A DNA stretch of 64,000 nt from Datisca glomerata (lineage: Eukaryota; Streptophyta; Magnoliopsida; Cucurbitales; Datiscaceae): positions 481,152 to 545,151 of the forward strand of contig QANY01005609.1 in NCBI GenBank assembly GCA_003255025.1, written 5' to 3'. Positions 22,064-34,640 of the stretch are shown here, piece by piece. The number at the start of each line of letters is the position of its first letter. Positions within the stretch are counted from its first letter, which is position 1. A program made the translations under genes and the position numbers. The notes under the pieces were generated by a model. That model was given only the letters and a program-made list of their open reading frames with translations, ran no database searches and was not told where the DNA came from.

Positions 22064-25000
22064 CTATAAATCAAGAAAGTTCAAAACAGAATGAAATCTA
22101 TCCTCCGAAACATTCAAAATAGTATCCCCCGAAGCATATTTATCCATCTTAGCACAAGCATCCGCCAAATGATTATTCTCTCTAAGACAATTAGAGAAAA
22201 CCACTCGATTAAAACTACCTGTGAGATGAATAATGTCGGCGACCACACAAGCAAGATCACGAGCTGTGTGATTACTAGCTTCGATATCATTATTTAAATT
22301 CAAAGAATCATAGAAAATACTAATGTCATCAATACCAGTCTGAGAAGAGTTTTCGATAGCCCATAGTAATACATAAGCCTCAGCGAGAAAAGCACAAGAC
22401 AAATCTATCTCTTACCCATACCAGCAGCAAATAGAATACCACTTGGATCCTAGAGGCACCAACCCAAACCAACCGTACCGCTCACTGCATTCCATGCTGC
22501 ATCCAAATGAAATCTCCAACCCCGATTTTCCACCGAAGTAGAAAACTGACTAAGAGGAAGATGTTAACAACTCCAATAGAAGACAAGATCCAACTCTCCA
22601 TATGCGCTTCAACCACTTTAGCTGCATCCAACGGATAAAAAACAACAGATTTGAAACAAGCTTTATTCCTACACTTCCAGAGTCTCCAAAGGCCGAAAAT
22701 AAACCACTGCATGAGCCATTCCTTAGTTAGGTGTTTCTCCCGTTTATCGGCAATTAACGTCCAAAAGTCTAGAGGAGGCACCTTCAAGTCTGCTAGAATC
22801 TAGATTAAGAGGGATGACAAACAAAAATCTAGAATCAAAATGACAGTAAAAAATATGTTTAACATATTTCTCCTCAAACCTATAAATAAGAAAAATAGGG
22901 TCAATATTCATACCTCTCCTCACCACGTTTCCTTTATATATACGAAAATTGTTCAAACATCTCCAGGTAAAGTCTTAAAGTTTAGGGGAACTTTTAGTCT
23001 CCAAACCGACTTCCATACTTGCTTATTGATTAAGCATGAGCTAGATTCACCCTTACCTTTCTTACCCACACTATCATTTCTGTGAAGAAAGCAAGCCACT
23101 ATATTATCTGATTCAATAGTGTACTGCCTTAATGTTGAGTGATGCCAGACTTAATATCTGAATTGTCATGTGTACTAAACAGAATTTGACCGATAATGTT
23201 ACTGTCCTCATGCTGAAACACGGAATTAATTAACTGGATATTCCAATCCCCTCCATTCGGATGAAAAAGAACCCTAACTTTGAAAAATTCAGAAATCTCA
23301 TGTGTCAAGACTTTGAAAGTATAAGGCATGGGAATCCATGCATCATTCTAGATACCAATATTGCTCCAATCACCTACCCCACATCTCACACCATGCATCA
23401 TAATTTTTTGACCTTCACACAAACTACGCCAGCCCCATGATGGACGTCTCCCAATCGAAGCAGAATAAAAACAGAATCTCAGAAATATTTACTCTTCAAG
23501 AACGAGACAAGCAGAGAATTTGGGTTAAACAAGATCCTCCATCCTTGTTTAGCCAACAACGCTAGATTAAAAGCAGATAAGTCTTTAAACCCTAACCCTC
23601 ATTCTAACATAGGACGCAAAATTCTATCCCACGAATCTAGTAGAAACATGACTTGTACAGAGATGAGCTCCACCAATAATTTGCCAGATAACTGTAAATT
23701 TTCTTACACATAGTGATCGAAAGCTGAAGCAAGACATCATATAGTTGGGGATAACCATCGCTATAGATTTGATTAAAATTTCACGATCTACCGGAGATAA
23801 GATTTTCTTTGACCATCCCAATACACATTGAATGATTATGTCCATAATGCTTCTAAAAACCTCAGTTTTTGAAACCCAAAACCACCTCCACACCCAAATA
23901 TTTTTCTAACGAATTTGCTTGTCTCAGGCCTGCCAGGCCAGTAAGATCATCCTGGATAATTAACCATTTTTGCTTATTAACCTTTTTGCCATGAAGTTAC
24001 GCCATATTTACTCATAATATCTGACAACGCCACAAACTTTGCGTCAGAAGCTTTAAAATACAGCAAAGAATCATCGGCAAAGAAAAAGATGTGAAATACC
24101 AGGATCGGATGCAGAGGCTTGGAAGCAAGAAATCAAGCTGATATCATTAGCCCTAGTGATCATCCTTGAAAGAACTTCCGCACATATAACAAATAGGAAC
24201 GAGGAGGGAAGATCTCCCTGTCTCAGACCTCTGATCGGGGAAAACATTTTACTTAGCTCACCATTAATGGAGATACTATATTTAGCAGTTGAGATGTATT
24301 AAAAAATCCACTTCCTACATTTATCAGAAAACCCAAACTTCTCCATGGCCGTCATAAGAAAATTCCACTCAACCCTATTGTACGCTTTGAACATGTCAAT
24401 TTTGATCGCCACAACGCCTTTTTCCCTTTCTTACGAATCTGAAGAGAATACAAAATCTCATGTGCAATCATAACATTATCAATAGTTTGACAACCAGAAA
24501 TAAAAGCACATTGACCAACTCCTATAATCTTATCAAGGGCTCTTCTAAAACAATTAGTAAGAATCTTAGAGATAATTTTATAAGAGATATTACAAATACT
24601 AATAGTACGAAGTTGATACATATTCCTAGGACGATTCACTTTTAGAATGAGAACAATGTGCATATATTAACGTCGCAAGGAAACGAACAAGTATTAAAAA
24701 ACCTCTCTACCATAGTGATAACATCTAAACTGATGATATTCCAATTTTGATGAAAGAAGGCGGCGGTAAAACCATCAGGACCTGGTGATTTAGAAGGGTG
24801 GATGTCTCGAACTGCTGCCTGAATCTCATTGACTCTGACTTCCTCATTCAGAATAAATATGCATCATCATCAAGACAACTGTCATAATTCACCAACACCG
24901 ACTCAATCAACTCTACTCTAGGGTGAGAAGAAAGAAATATGTTTTGATAATACTCTAAGACAATATTTTGAATATCCTTATAATTCGGAAACCAAACCTC

Positions 25001-26105
25001 ATTCTTATCTTCCAACCTAAAAATTCCATTGTTTCTTCTCCTTCCCTTAACCTTCGCGTGAAAAAAAGAAAGTGTTCTTGTCACTATTTTGGAGCCATAA
25101 AACATGAGCCTTATCCTTTCAATATTTCTCTTCTTGAATAACAGTTTCCTTATATTCTTTTTCTAACAAACGAACCTCTTTAAAATCCACCAAACTGTGA
25201 GAATAAGCTTCTGTAAGCTTGGCATGTGTCAAATTTGTAATTTACTAGAATTAGCAGTATTATTCTTCCTCCTCCATTGAACAATAGAATTATGGGTTCT
25301 AGCAATTTTATTAGAGATCTGACCGCCACTAGTATCATACCCCTCCACCTTCCACGCAGATTTTAATCATCTCCCTACACTCTTCAAACTCAAACCATCT
25401 TCTAGCGTACTTGAACTGATGTTTGTATCTTATCCACTCATTTTTTGCATCTAGCAATAACAATAAATGGTGCGAACTAGGAGATGTTAAATGATATAGC
25501 CACACAGATTGATAATCATGAAGCCAATCTGAACGGGCAAAACATATATCCAGTCTCTCCTTAATCAGATTCGGATAATCACACTTGTTAATCCAGGTAA
25601 AGGGAGGTCCCGCAGAGTCAATATCTACTAGGTTATAGTTGTTCGTAAAATCCAATAGTAAGCTAAAACTTTTGGGATCTCGGGCATTACCTCCAAATTT
25701 CTCGTCAGAATGCATCAGATCATTAAAATCCCCAATAACAATGCAAGCCTCAGAACAAGCTCTAATATGATTGCCAAGAGAGATTAATTATTGGACCGAA
25801 CCTCAAGCTCATGGCTCATATAGACTACAAAAACCTCCAAACTTTAGAAATAACCACATCCACAACCTGAAATTCAATAACTTATCAGTTGAACCAAATT
25901 ATCATCCTTCCAGAACAATGCGAGATCACCTTTAGTACCGTCCGAATTCACAACTAACAAACACCAAACATTGACAACCACTTTAAGTTTCTCCACTATT
26001 TTACTCTTATTCTTAGTTTCAATAAAAAAAATAAAGTCTGGGGAATGGTTCCACTATGTGCAGGGGATTCCTCCTACCCTGACAATTCCACCCCAAGACT
26101 TTCAT
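22064..26105 (-). pseudogene. LINE ORF2: endonuclease, reverse transcriptase, RNase H
   Basis: The start at 26105 reads MKVLGWNCQGRRNP. The endonuclease (to about 25330) shows 'VIGDFNDLMHSDEKFGG' and 'GPPFTWINKCDYPN...KERLD'. The RT shows 'SKSPGPDGF' (about 24770-24790), 'YQLRTISICNISYKIISK', 'GQCAFISGCQTIDN' and RQGD; its catalytic FADD motif is intact at 24070-24081. A Zf-RVT-like region (22482-22787) has 'FGLWRLWKCRNKACF'. The C-terminal RNase H (22064-22402) has 'AEAYVLLWAIENS', 'FYDSLNL' and 'ENNHLADACAK'. Many frameshifts and stops break it, so it is inactive. Roles: nicking the target, copying the RNA by target-primed reverse transcription, and removing RNA. Confidence 0.9.
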
Positions 26106-26174
26106 TGATAATGTTGGGGCCAATTCGGGTTCACTACCTCCACCATTTTAGTACGCTGAATCTATATGTCCTAT

Positions 26175-27420
26175 TTAATTCTCTTTGCTTGACCCTAATC
26201 CGGAGCACTGAGAAAAGGATTCCCGAAAAAAAGGATCCTCAGAATCACCCACTCCCTTACGTATTCCACCCTGTAAGAAATTAGAATTACCATTTATAAC
26301 AACTGTCAGGTTGCTGTTCATGAGGGATTGATATTTAGGCTTGCCATTCATTCTCCTTGGGCTAACTCTAGGGCCCTTCACCGAGCCCACTGATACAGAC
26401 GTAGATGAGATGGGCTGTTGGAGCCCTTTCTTTTTCCTGGACCATGTTTTATGGGCCCGAGCTATAGAAGGACTCAAGTTAAACGGGTCGGATGGAGACC
26501 CAGCATGCGATAAAGCATTTTATTCCCCACCCGCAGAACCAGTGCATTTTCCCACACCTCCCACCTTATCTTTGATAAGATTGGCCAAATTTAAGCCTAA
26601 GATAATAGCACCATCTCCAGAATTTCTCCTTATTAAATTTTCAGAATAATCTCAGTTGATCCTTCCTCCTAGAATCACACCCTCCATCTATTTAATTTCT
26701 TGATTATCTTTAGCAACAGGGTAAATGTATGAACTATCACAATTAGTCCTTGTCCCAGCAATCACACCCTCCATCTTTCTAATTTTATCTTTATTTTTTA
26801 ACATAACTAATTTTTGAACTACCAATGAAATTCACCGCAGCTTCCTTGCCAAGAATCGCGGGATTCCGAGAGTGGTTACCTGAATTTCCATCAATTCCCT
26901 TTTCCACCGGCAACTACACCACCGTATCTTACCTAGTCGAGAAGCTCCGTTGGAAGAACTTGTCGGAGAGCTTGATGGTGAACCAGGCCAGAAGCCTTCC
27001 TTCTTACTACGGCTACTACCCCAAGTTTCTCTATAATTAAGAATTGAAGCTTTCAACCAATCCCTAGGCTTACTTTCCATCTCCACACATGTTTTAATAC
27101 CATCTTTTCATATTTGCACCAGATCTAAATTTTTGCCCTATTATTCTAAATAATCACCCTTCTGACCAATGGTTGTGTAACATTAAACTTCACTTTAACT
27201 TTAATGAATTTCCTCTGTTCAAAATTATCCCGAGCAACTCCTTCTTTAACATCTATCACCTTACCAAAACATTGACCAATAATTTTACTCATGTATTTTC
27301 CCTTACACTCAATTGGCAGACCATGAAGTTGAATCCAAAAAGGACTCATATAAAAATAAGTATTAGTCAAGTTTAAACCCATCCTCCATGGCCAAGGTTG
27401 AACATATCACCTCTTATTCA
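26175..27420 (-). pseudogene. LINE ORF1 (DUF4283-type RNA-binding protein), broken
   Basis: 27146-27382 on the minus strand reads 'PFWIQLHGLPIECKGKYM' and 'IIGQCFGKVIDVKEGV', the DUF4283 domain of plant L1 ORF1. The following zinc-knuckle part is not clearly readable. 26175-26477 is a basic, serine-rich tail ('RAHKTWSRKKKG') just before ORF2, separated from it by about 70 bases. The N-terminus is missing. Confidence 0.8.
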
Positions 27421-28649
27421 GTCAAACATGAGCTGATGTGCTTCCCAACATCTTTATGTACAATCACAACATTTTATTTAATTTTAACATTCCAAATTAA
27501 TATTAGATGAATTAAATTAAAGGGCAACCTCAAGATCGAGAAAACTAATATAATTATTTAACAATCACTCTTTATATAAACCCATCCTCCATTTATATAA
27601 ACTCCTTGCTTTTAGTGTAACATCTACCATTACCATTATTACATAGTACTTTTTAAATTAACATCCATCTATAACCAATAAAAATGGAAAAAAACAAAAT
27701 ATTTTCTAACACGTATAAACATATTACTTTTTTTCTCTTAGTACTGTTAAATTTTCATACTAACAAATTTTTATTATCAAAATGTTATTATGTATTTAAA
27801 GATTTTTCTGAAAACATATATTCTTTTAAAATCTTAAACATCAAGCAATATATTAACTGGAGAACAATTATTATGAAAAATATAGAACATCAAAAAATAA
27901 AAATAAAAGTATAACTATAAGTTAATTAGAGATCAATTCTTTTAATTATCGAAAATGTAAAAAACGTAGTTCTATATCGAGACCACAAGATTTGTTAGGG
28001 TGACTCTTAAGACAGATATTCACAAAGATCGTTCATTTTTCATTAACACGTGAAGATCATTAGATTCAGATTCTATCACTAGATCAAGGTTTGAAGTTGT
28101 ACACAGATCGAGGATCACGGTTGCATGTGGATCAAGGTTTGAGTTTGCAAGTTGATTGAGGTTCGATATTTTCATGAAGAACAAAATGAGTAATTTTGAG
28201 CTTTGACTAGAAAATATTTGAAGTTCACACATCAAAAGTAATTTTTAAATCCGTTTCTATGACCATGGTATGGTTGTCTCATGATATATTCAAGATCAAG
28301 ACTAGTTCTACGCTAGTCCCTTCACTCCAAGTCTTGAAAGGTGTCAATGGAAAGAAGAATATAAAACCTCATGTGTAAAGAAAAGTTTTAGTATTGTAAA
28401 AATGCTAAAAAGTTTGGGCAGCTCTACGAAGCACGAACTAAGATTAGTGCAATAATAATATACAAACTTACAAAAGGCTCAAACCTAAACTAAGTCGATA
28501 GAAATATTTATTTACTTGTTTTGGAGGAAGGACGGTATATCAAGGGTAAGCTAAGGAATATTAGACAGATTGGGTCTAGCAAAAGATAGTTTCTAAGTCG
28601 TTTGAGACACAAGTTTGTCTGACACCAGGTAATGGAACACTCGAACACT
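27421..28649. other. AT-rich region, no gene recognised
   Basis: No domain is visible. 28060-28170 has short direct repeats built on 'gatcaaggtttga' (28084 and 28130). The ORFs here are AT-rich and low-complexity. The LINE 5' flank lies at the left end. Confidence 0.4.
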
Positions 28650-29000
28650 CGCCCCCTTATAGATGTTATACATAGATAAATCTGGTATAACACGTTCAAA
28701 AATGAGGCTGAGTACGAGGCACTAGTCCCAAGGATGCATTTTTCCAATACTTGGGGTACGTAGGATAAAAATATTCACTGACTCCCAAACTACCGTCAAT
28801 CAAATCAACAAGGATTACTAAGCCAAGAATATAAGGATTGGGGGAATACCTCCATAGGTACTCTAAAGTCATTTGGGTTAAGGAAAACTCCATTCTATTC
28901 TCTCCAAGGCATAAGTTCAAATTTATTTTGTACAGTCCTACCACTGTGTATCGAGGTCTGAAGGAAATGCTCTTGATCTTCTAGCAACATGAAGACCTTC
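28650..29000 (+). pseudogene. Ty3/gypsy RNase H fragment
   Basis: With several stops, the plus strand reads 'NEAEYEALV' (about 28702), then 'DSQTTVNQINKDY' (about 28778) and 'SEGNALDLLA' (about 28960). These are the three landmarks of the RNase H in plant gypsy pol: the acidic loop, the DSQ motif and the C-terminal 'N.DAL..LA'. Frameshifts separate them. Nothing convincing of the integrase follows. Confidence 0.7.
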
Positions 29001-30129
29001 ACAATACGAGTTCGCATTAGTGAGTCAGTTCCTATTCCAAATGAAGCAACAAGTTAGTAAGGAATAGGCTCTGTGGGATGAGCGAACAAAATGCATGACA
29101 AAATGTTTTGAAGAAGTTCGCCCGAGAACCAATTCAAACAACTCGACAAGCTGAACATATGACTACTTGGACAGACCAAACCTTGAGCTTCAAGGACCAG
29201 AACAGGATAAAAAGCCAGATAATCTAAATCTGCAGGTTGCTATCTCGACTTGGTTAGATAATTTTCTCTGATCGCGATCCTAGACAACAAGAAGAACCCT
29301 CAAGATGCATTCGATTGAGCCGGATAACTCTATCATCAACCGGAATCATGATTTTCCAAAATAGTGTTAGTTACATAGTCAAGCACGAATCAGTATACCA
29401 AGCATTAAAGTAGGACCATTTTAATCAAATCTTGTAAAGAAAAGAAAAGCCAAAGTTTTCAGGGGAACCAAATAGAAATCACTTAACTCCTTTAGGATGA
29501 TCCTCCAAAATATGGATTGGAAGCCCCAATGGGAAATAAGATGTGAGTTAGTTGTTGAATCGGGGATGAACCTCTGATTCCACATCTATCTCTAACATTG
29601 ATTACAATGGTGTTAACTAAGGAAGTCCTATTTCTATGCTTCTCCTAAAAAATCTACTATTGCTTTCACTCCAAATATTTTACACGGAGGAGTTGGAAGC
29701 TACCTTCAAAACTAAGGAACCAAAACTTTAGTGGCTATCCACTCAACCGTGTGATCTTAGCTTGAAGGAAAAAAGGTGAGATCACATTTGTGAGTGATAG
29801 TTATTCACTCTAGGTCTCATAGACACAAATGGTAGAAAAATATTTTATATGCACTAACATTTAGAAATTACAAAATATTGATGTACACATGAAGTATGAA
29901 GATGGAATATATCTGACTTCAAACATTCATAAGGTCTCAGTCATGGTTTGAAAAATGCCTCTATGATATTTTAAGCATATAAAAATATATTATCAAAAGT
30001 TTTCATGGAAAAGTATTAAAGAAAAATAAAGTCAAGCGATGAAAAAAGATAAATGAATTTTCATTTAGTTCTAGAAAACCCTATAAAAACTATTTTTAGG
30101 ATTTCAGAAATGCTATAAAAGTCAAAGAA
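29001..30129. other. Degraded sequence, possibly gypsy pol
   Basis: There are no open frames above 60 codons. Composition (fewer A/T runs) resembles decayed coding sequence continuing from the RNase H at 28650-29000, but no integrase zinc finger or DDE motif was found. Confidence 0.35.
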
Positions 30130-31110
30130 AAACTAGAGCCAAAGGTCATCCACTTCTCAGAAAGCTTCACCATTCCTTGTGCAATTGGAGAAACTCACTG
30201 TGGGAGAGCTTTATGTGACTAGAGGGCATGTATCAACCTTATGCCATTGTCCATCTTCAGAAAGCTTGAAATAGGAGCAGCTAGACCAACAACCATTACT
30301 TTGCAATTGGCTGGCAGGATTTATGTCTATCTAGAAGAAAGATATAGGATGTTCTGGTACAAGTGGAAAAGATCATATTTATAGCAGATTTACCATCATG
30401 GATTATTAGGCAGACATAGAGGTACCTATCATAATAGGAAGAACATTTTTAGCCACAGGAAGGACATCATAGATGTGCAAAAAGGAGAGCTTACTATGAG
30501 AGTTAATGATCAATAGCTAACCTTCAATGTTTTTAATGCTATGAAGTACCCTGATAAAGAAATAGAAAAATGTGCAGCTATTGTTACGATGAACTCCATA
30601 GTTATGGAGAAGTTATGTATAAGTTGTAGCAAGGCAACCCAATCAGAGTCAACTTTGAAAATTCTGGAAGAAGATAACAATGATGAGGAGGAAGTAGTAG
30701 TCATATGGATGGATGCAAAGAAAAGTATTCCCAGGTTTAGAAAGCAAATTGAACCATTACAGTTGTCTAAAAGAACATGCAAACAAACATTACCTTCCAT
30801 TGACATACCACCTTAGCTAGAATTAAAACCTTTACCTGCTCATCTAAAATATGCTTACCTAGGTGAGAATAATACTCTTCCTATTATTATTTCTTCTTCC
30901 CTAAGCAATGAAAATGAGATGTTATTGTTAGAAGTCTTAAGAAAATATAACAGAACAATTGGCTGGCAGATGGCTAACATTAAGGGAATAAGCCCTTCTA
31001 TTTGTATGCATAAGATACTACTGGAAATTCCATAGAGCAACAAAGAAGGTTAAATCCAATCATGAAAGATGTTAAGAAATAGATAATTAAATGGCTTGTA
31101 ATATCTATAC
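30130..31110 (+). pseudogene. Ty3/gypsy (Athila-type) protease to RT start, broken
   Basis: The frame reads 'CDXRACINLMPLSIFRKLEIG' with a stop at X, the retropepsin region with its catalytic aspartate kept near 30215. 'ARPTTITLQLAGR' and 'DIIDVQKGELTMRVNDQ' (about 30466-30510) follow, then 'FNVFNAMKYP'. 30541-30816 is open and acidic. 'LELKPLPAHLKYAYLGENN' (about 30820-30875) and 'IGWQMANIKGISPSICMHKI' are the sequence that leads into the RT in Athila-type pol. The RT itself is gone after about 31110. Stops are numerous. Confidence 0.85.
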
Positions 31111-32050
31111 CTTGTTTAATTAATAGTAGACTTTTATTGATTTTTTAGCAACTTATGTTGACATGTTTGTGTCCAGATTATAGTAGAAAATATCCAGATG
31201 TTTTGCATGGAAGACAACCAAGCATCATCACAAAAAACAACATTAAGTTACTTTTTAAAATACAAAAGAAGGTTGTTTTGGTACTGATAATTGAAGTTAT
31301 TTCGGTGCTACATTCAATTACATTATAACACCTCCAGTTGACTAATTTCATTCTCTCCACAGTTAATTTTTTTCCCTTTTCTCTTCCTCCTGAACTTTGT
31401 ATGTTCAATAGCTTATACCATATGCTTATTTTGGCAGGTGGATGGCATTCAAGCTAATTATTCTGGTTCAGTGATAGTTGTAGTGAGGTTCAATATTGAT
31501 AATGGTTCACGGCCGTGACTTTTGGTGGTATTTCTTTAGAACCTATCTGATAATTTTATAGTGATATTGCCTCTTCATGATTTTCTTCCTGGTAATATTA
31601 TTTTCCATATGATTGCAGGCTCTCTTGTTAAGATTGCTGACATTGTGATTCAAATGGCTTCTTGAAGTATGGATGTCCTTTATAAAATGAGGTTTACCAA
31701 TTTTTAAAGTTCTTTTCTTGAAGCTTGAAGAAATGGAAGGACATCTACGAAGAGTACATATTAGAGATGATAAACGCATTGCAACTTGATCCCGAAGGAA
31801 AAAATGATGCAGCTGAAAACAATCACTAAAAAATATCAGGAGATTTTAAATTAAGTTGTATTGTAGCAAGGTTGTATCATGCTCTTAGAAATGTAAAATG
31901 TTTAGAAGGCATTTGTAACAAAAAAATGAATATTCATATATAGGGATTCTAATAAATGAGATTCTTCTTTAAAGAAGAATTTGCATTAAATTTGTTTCTA
32001 TGTTGGTGAGTTTACTATTTCACAAAGATTTACATATGAGATTAGTACAT
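31111..32050. other. Unassigned; possible host-gene exon remnants
   Basis: A 'ttggcag|gtgg' acceptor-like site lies near 31437. At about 31722-31827 the plus strand is open for about 35 codons ('KKWKDIYEEYILEMINALQL') and ends in a stop. An AT-rich tail of about 200 bp follows, and this tail is duplicated at 32880-33130. I do not recognise the protein. Confidence 0.35.
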
Positions 32051-33700
32051 GAAAAATAATTAAGTGTTTGAAAATAATTGTATGAACATTGTTAAGTGTG
32101 TGAAGATAACAAATGTATGGAGATTAATAAGTGTGTTAAAATTCTATGTGTATGAAAATGGTTAATGATTATGTGTATGTAAATGGTTAAGTGTTTAAAA
32201 ATAACAAAGTGTGTGAAGATGGCTAAGTGTATGAAATTATCAAGTGTGTGAAAATGATTAAATGTGTGAAAATGTTTGTGTATGAACATGGTCAAGTGTG
32301 TGAAAAATAACCATGTACATAAAAATAGACAAGTGTGTGGAAATGACTATATGTATGAAAATAACTAAATGTGTGAATGGTTAAGTGTGTGAAGATAATC
32401 AAGTAAATGAAAATGGACAAATGTGTGGAAATGAGCGAGCGTATGAAAATGACTATATGTGCGAGAATAACTAATAGTGTGAAAATGACTAAGTATATGA
32501 AAAATGTGTGAAAATATCCCAATACATGAGGGTATAAATGATGCAGCTAAAAATATATGTTAAAAAACACCACACTTGGCATGAAAATATGACTAAGTGA
32601 CAAAACAAATACATAAAAATGAAAAATGGTTAGAAAAATACTAAGTGAATGAAATTGCGAAGTGTTATGTGGCTAAGTTACAAAAATGGATAAGTGTAGA
32701 ACCAAGTGTGATAATTATTGAGTGTGTGAAAATGGCTAACTGCATGAAAATTACTAAATGTGTATAATAGTTAAGTGTTTAAAAATGACTGTGTATGGCT
32801 AAGTGACAAAACAAAGGGTTAAAAAAATTACTAAGTGTATGTGGTTAAAATGTAGAAATGGCTAGGACGTTTTAAAAAAACAATTGATCATGAGGGTATA
32901 AATGATGCAGCTAAAAATATATGTTAAAAAATAGCAGGAGGTTTTAAATTCGGTTATATCTGTAGTAAGGATGTATCGTGCTATGTGAAAATATATGTTT
33001 AGTTATGTAAAGAAGTAATTTTAAAGTGTTTAGAGGGGATTTGTAACAAAAAAAAGAATATTCATATGTAGTGATACTAATGAATGAGATGGTTTTTTTA
33101 AAGAGAATCTAAATTGAATTTTTTATGTGTTGATGAATTTATTAAGTGTGTAAAAAATGGCTAAGTACAAGAAAATATGGCTAAGTGCATCAAAATATGG
33201 CTAAGTGCATCAAAATAAATACATAAAAATGTCAAAGTCCAACAATAGCTAAGTGCATCAAGGTAAGTTTGTAAAAATAACTAAGTGTTTGAAATTCACT
33301 AAGTGTGTGAAAATGATAAAATTGGTTAAGTGTATGAAAATTGTTAAATATTTATTATTGTTAAGTGTTTAAAATGACTAAATGTACGACTAAGTGACAA
33401 AAAATGTACATTAAAGTGGCAAAGGGTTAAAAAATTACTAAGTGAATAAAAATTACAAAGTGTACGGGGCCAAAATAAAAAACTGACCAAATGTGAATAT
33501 AGCTAAGTGTGTAAAATGACCAAGTGTGTGAATATAGTTAAACGCAATAAATAACTAAGTGTACGACCAAGTGTGTGAAAATGACTAAGTGTTTGAAATC
33601 GCCGATATTGAACCAACTGTGAAAATGGTTCAGTGTGTGAAAATGGTTAAATGTGAAATAAACAAGTTTGTGAAAATGACTAAGTGTTTGAAAAACCTGG
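32050..33700. repeat. Degenerate 18-20-bp minisatellite 'taagtgtgtgaaaatgg'
   Basis: Dozens of diverged tandem units, such as 'aagtgtgtgaaaatgac' and 'aagtgtatgaaaataac', fill 32080-32520, 32570-32870 and 33130-33700. The breaks at 32520 and 32880 contain the line 'atgagggtataaatgatgcagc', itself duplicated. 32880-33130 also repeats the tail at 31800-32000. The His/Phe-rich ORFs on the minus strand here only translate the repeat. Confidence 0.85.
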
Positions 33701-34640
33701 CGGAATAGACATTAAAACTACCAATATTGAGGCCCTAAACACCACACTAGGGCCAAATGCCACAATGAGGACCTAAACACTATCACTATATGGCGATTTT
33801 TCATTCAAGACTGGCGTTTGAGGCTTGCTGATTGCCTTTGGGCTCCAACGCCAGACACAAAAATGTTTGTCCGTGCCACTAGGACACGAGCCAAACGCTT
33901 ATTACTATGGCCTTTGGGGCCCAAACTTGTCCAACTGGCCTCAATCGATAGTCATGGTTGGCGAATCGCCTACCATGACTGGCGTTTGGAGCCTGTTGGT
34001 CGTGTTGGGCCTTAAACACCAAACACACAGGCGTTTGGTCCCAATACTCTCTATTATGCTTAAAAAACTTGGATGGATAAATAAAAATAAAATATATTTA
34101 TATGCTTAAAAAACAAAATGTAAATAGGTTATTTTCTAAATTTTATGGGGTTTTAATTTATAAAATAAAAGGTTGAAATTTCAAATTCTAATATTCAATT
34201 TCAAAAGTACAACAACATTATCAATAAAAACATTTATCGAGTTATGAATAAGTGTTCAATTGTATCGGGAATCCTTACTTAATTTAATCTAATTTCACTT
34301 AATAAGTGATATGGTGAATGTTTGTATTTATAGAATGAATTTTTTCTATTTTTATCGATGATTAATCCAGTGTACGGTAATTAATTAAAAAAATTATAAA
34401 TTTTAGATATTTAGTGAATATGGTGATTAGGGAAAACATGGCGATTGGAGCTAAATAAATGACGTTTAGAGGACCCATTAACGATTGCCAGTTTCGAAAT
34501 GGTGTTTATGGTGTTAATTGGCGATTGGAGCCATTCACTAGGTTTGGCAACAAAGGATGTCAATTTGCACCTTCATGATGACATTTGGAGACTGAAGAAT
34601 GGCATTTGGAAGCTGGAGAGTGGCGATTGGGTTTTTGGTG
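33700..34640. repeat. Dispersed 'tggcgtttggagcc' motif cluster
   Basis: Between 33790 and 34060, and again between 34430 and 34640, variants of 'tggc(g/a)(a/t)ttgg(a/g)gcc' recur at irregular spacing. An AT-rich stretch (34065-34330) separates the two groups. The short ORFs at 33818-34109 are repeat translation. Confidence 0.6.

Larger units (their letters stand above)
21696..27420 (-). mobile_element. LINE (plant L1 with RNase H), 5'-truncated
   Basis: Minus-strand order: ORF1 (27420-26175), ORF2 (26105-22064), a 3' UTR of about 360 bp, and a poly(A) tail (ten T at 21696-21705 on the plus strand). The span of 5.7 kb approaches full length for plant L1 elements; the 5' UTR and first part of ORF1 are missing. 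It ends against a Copia RNase H, suggesting insertion there. I could not find a target-site duplication. Confidence 0.88.

Noticed and set aside
27146..27376. Plus-strand ORF opposite LINE ORF1
   Set aside because: It is a shadow of the DUF4283 frame on the minus strand.
32092..32522. His/Phe/Thr-rich ORFs on the minus strand
   Set aside because: They translate the 18-20-bp minisatellite and have no independent coding signal.
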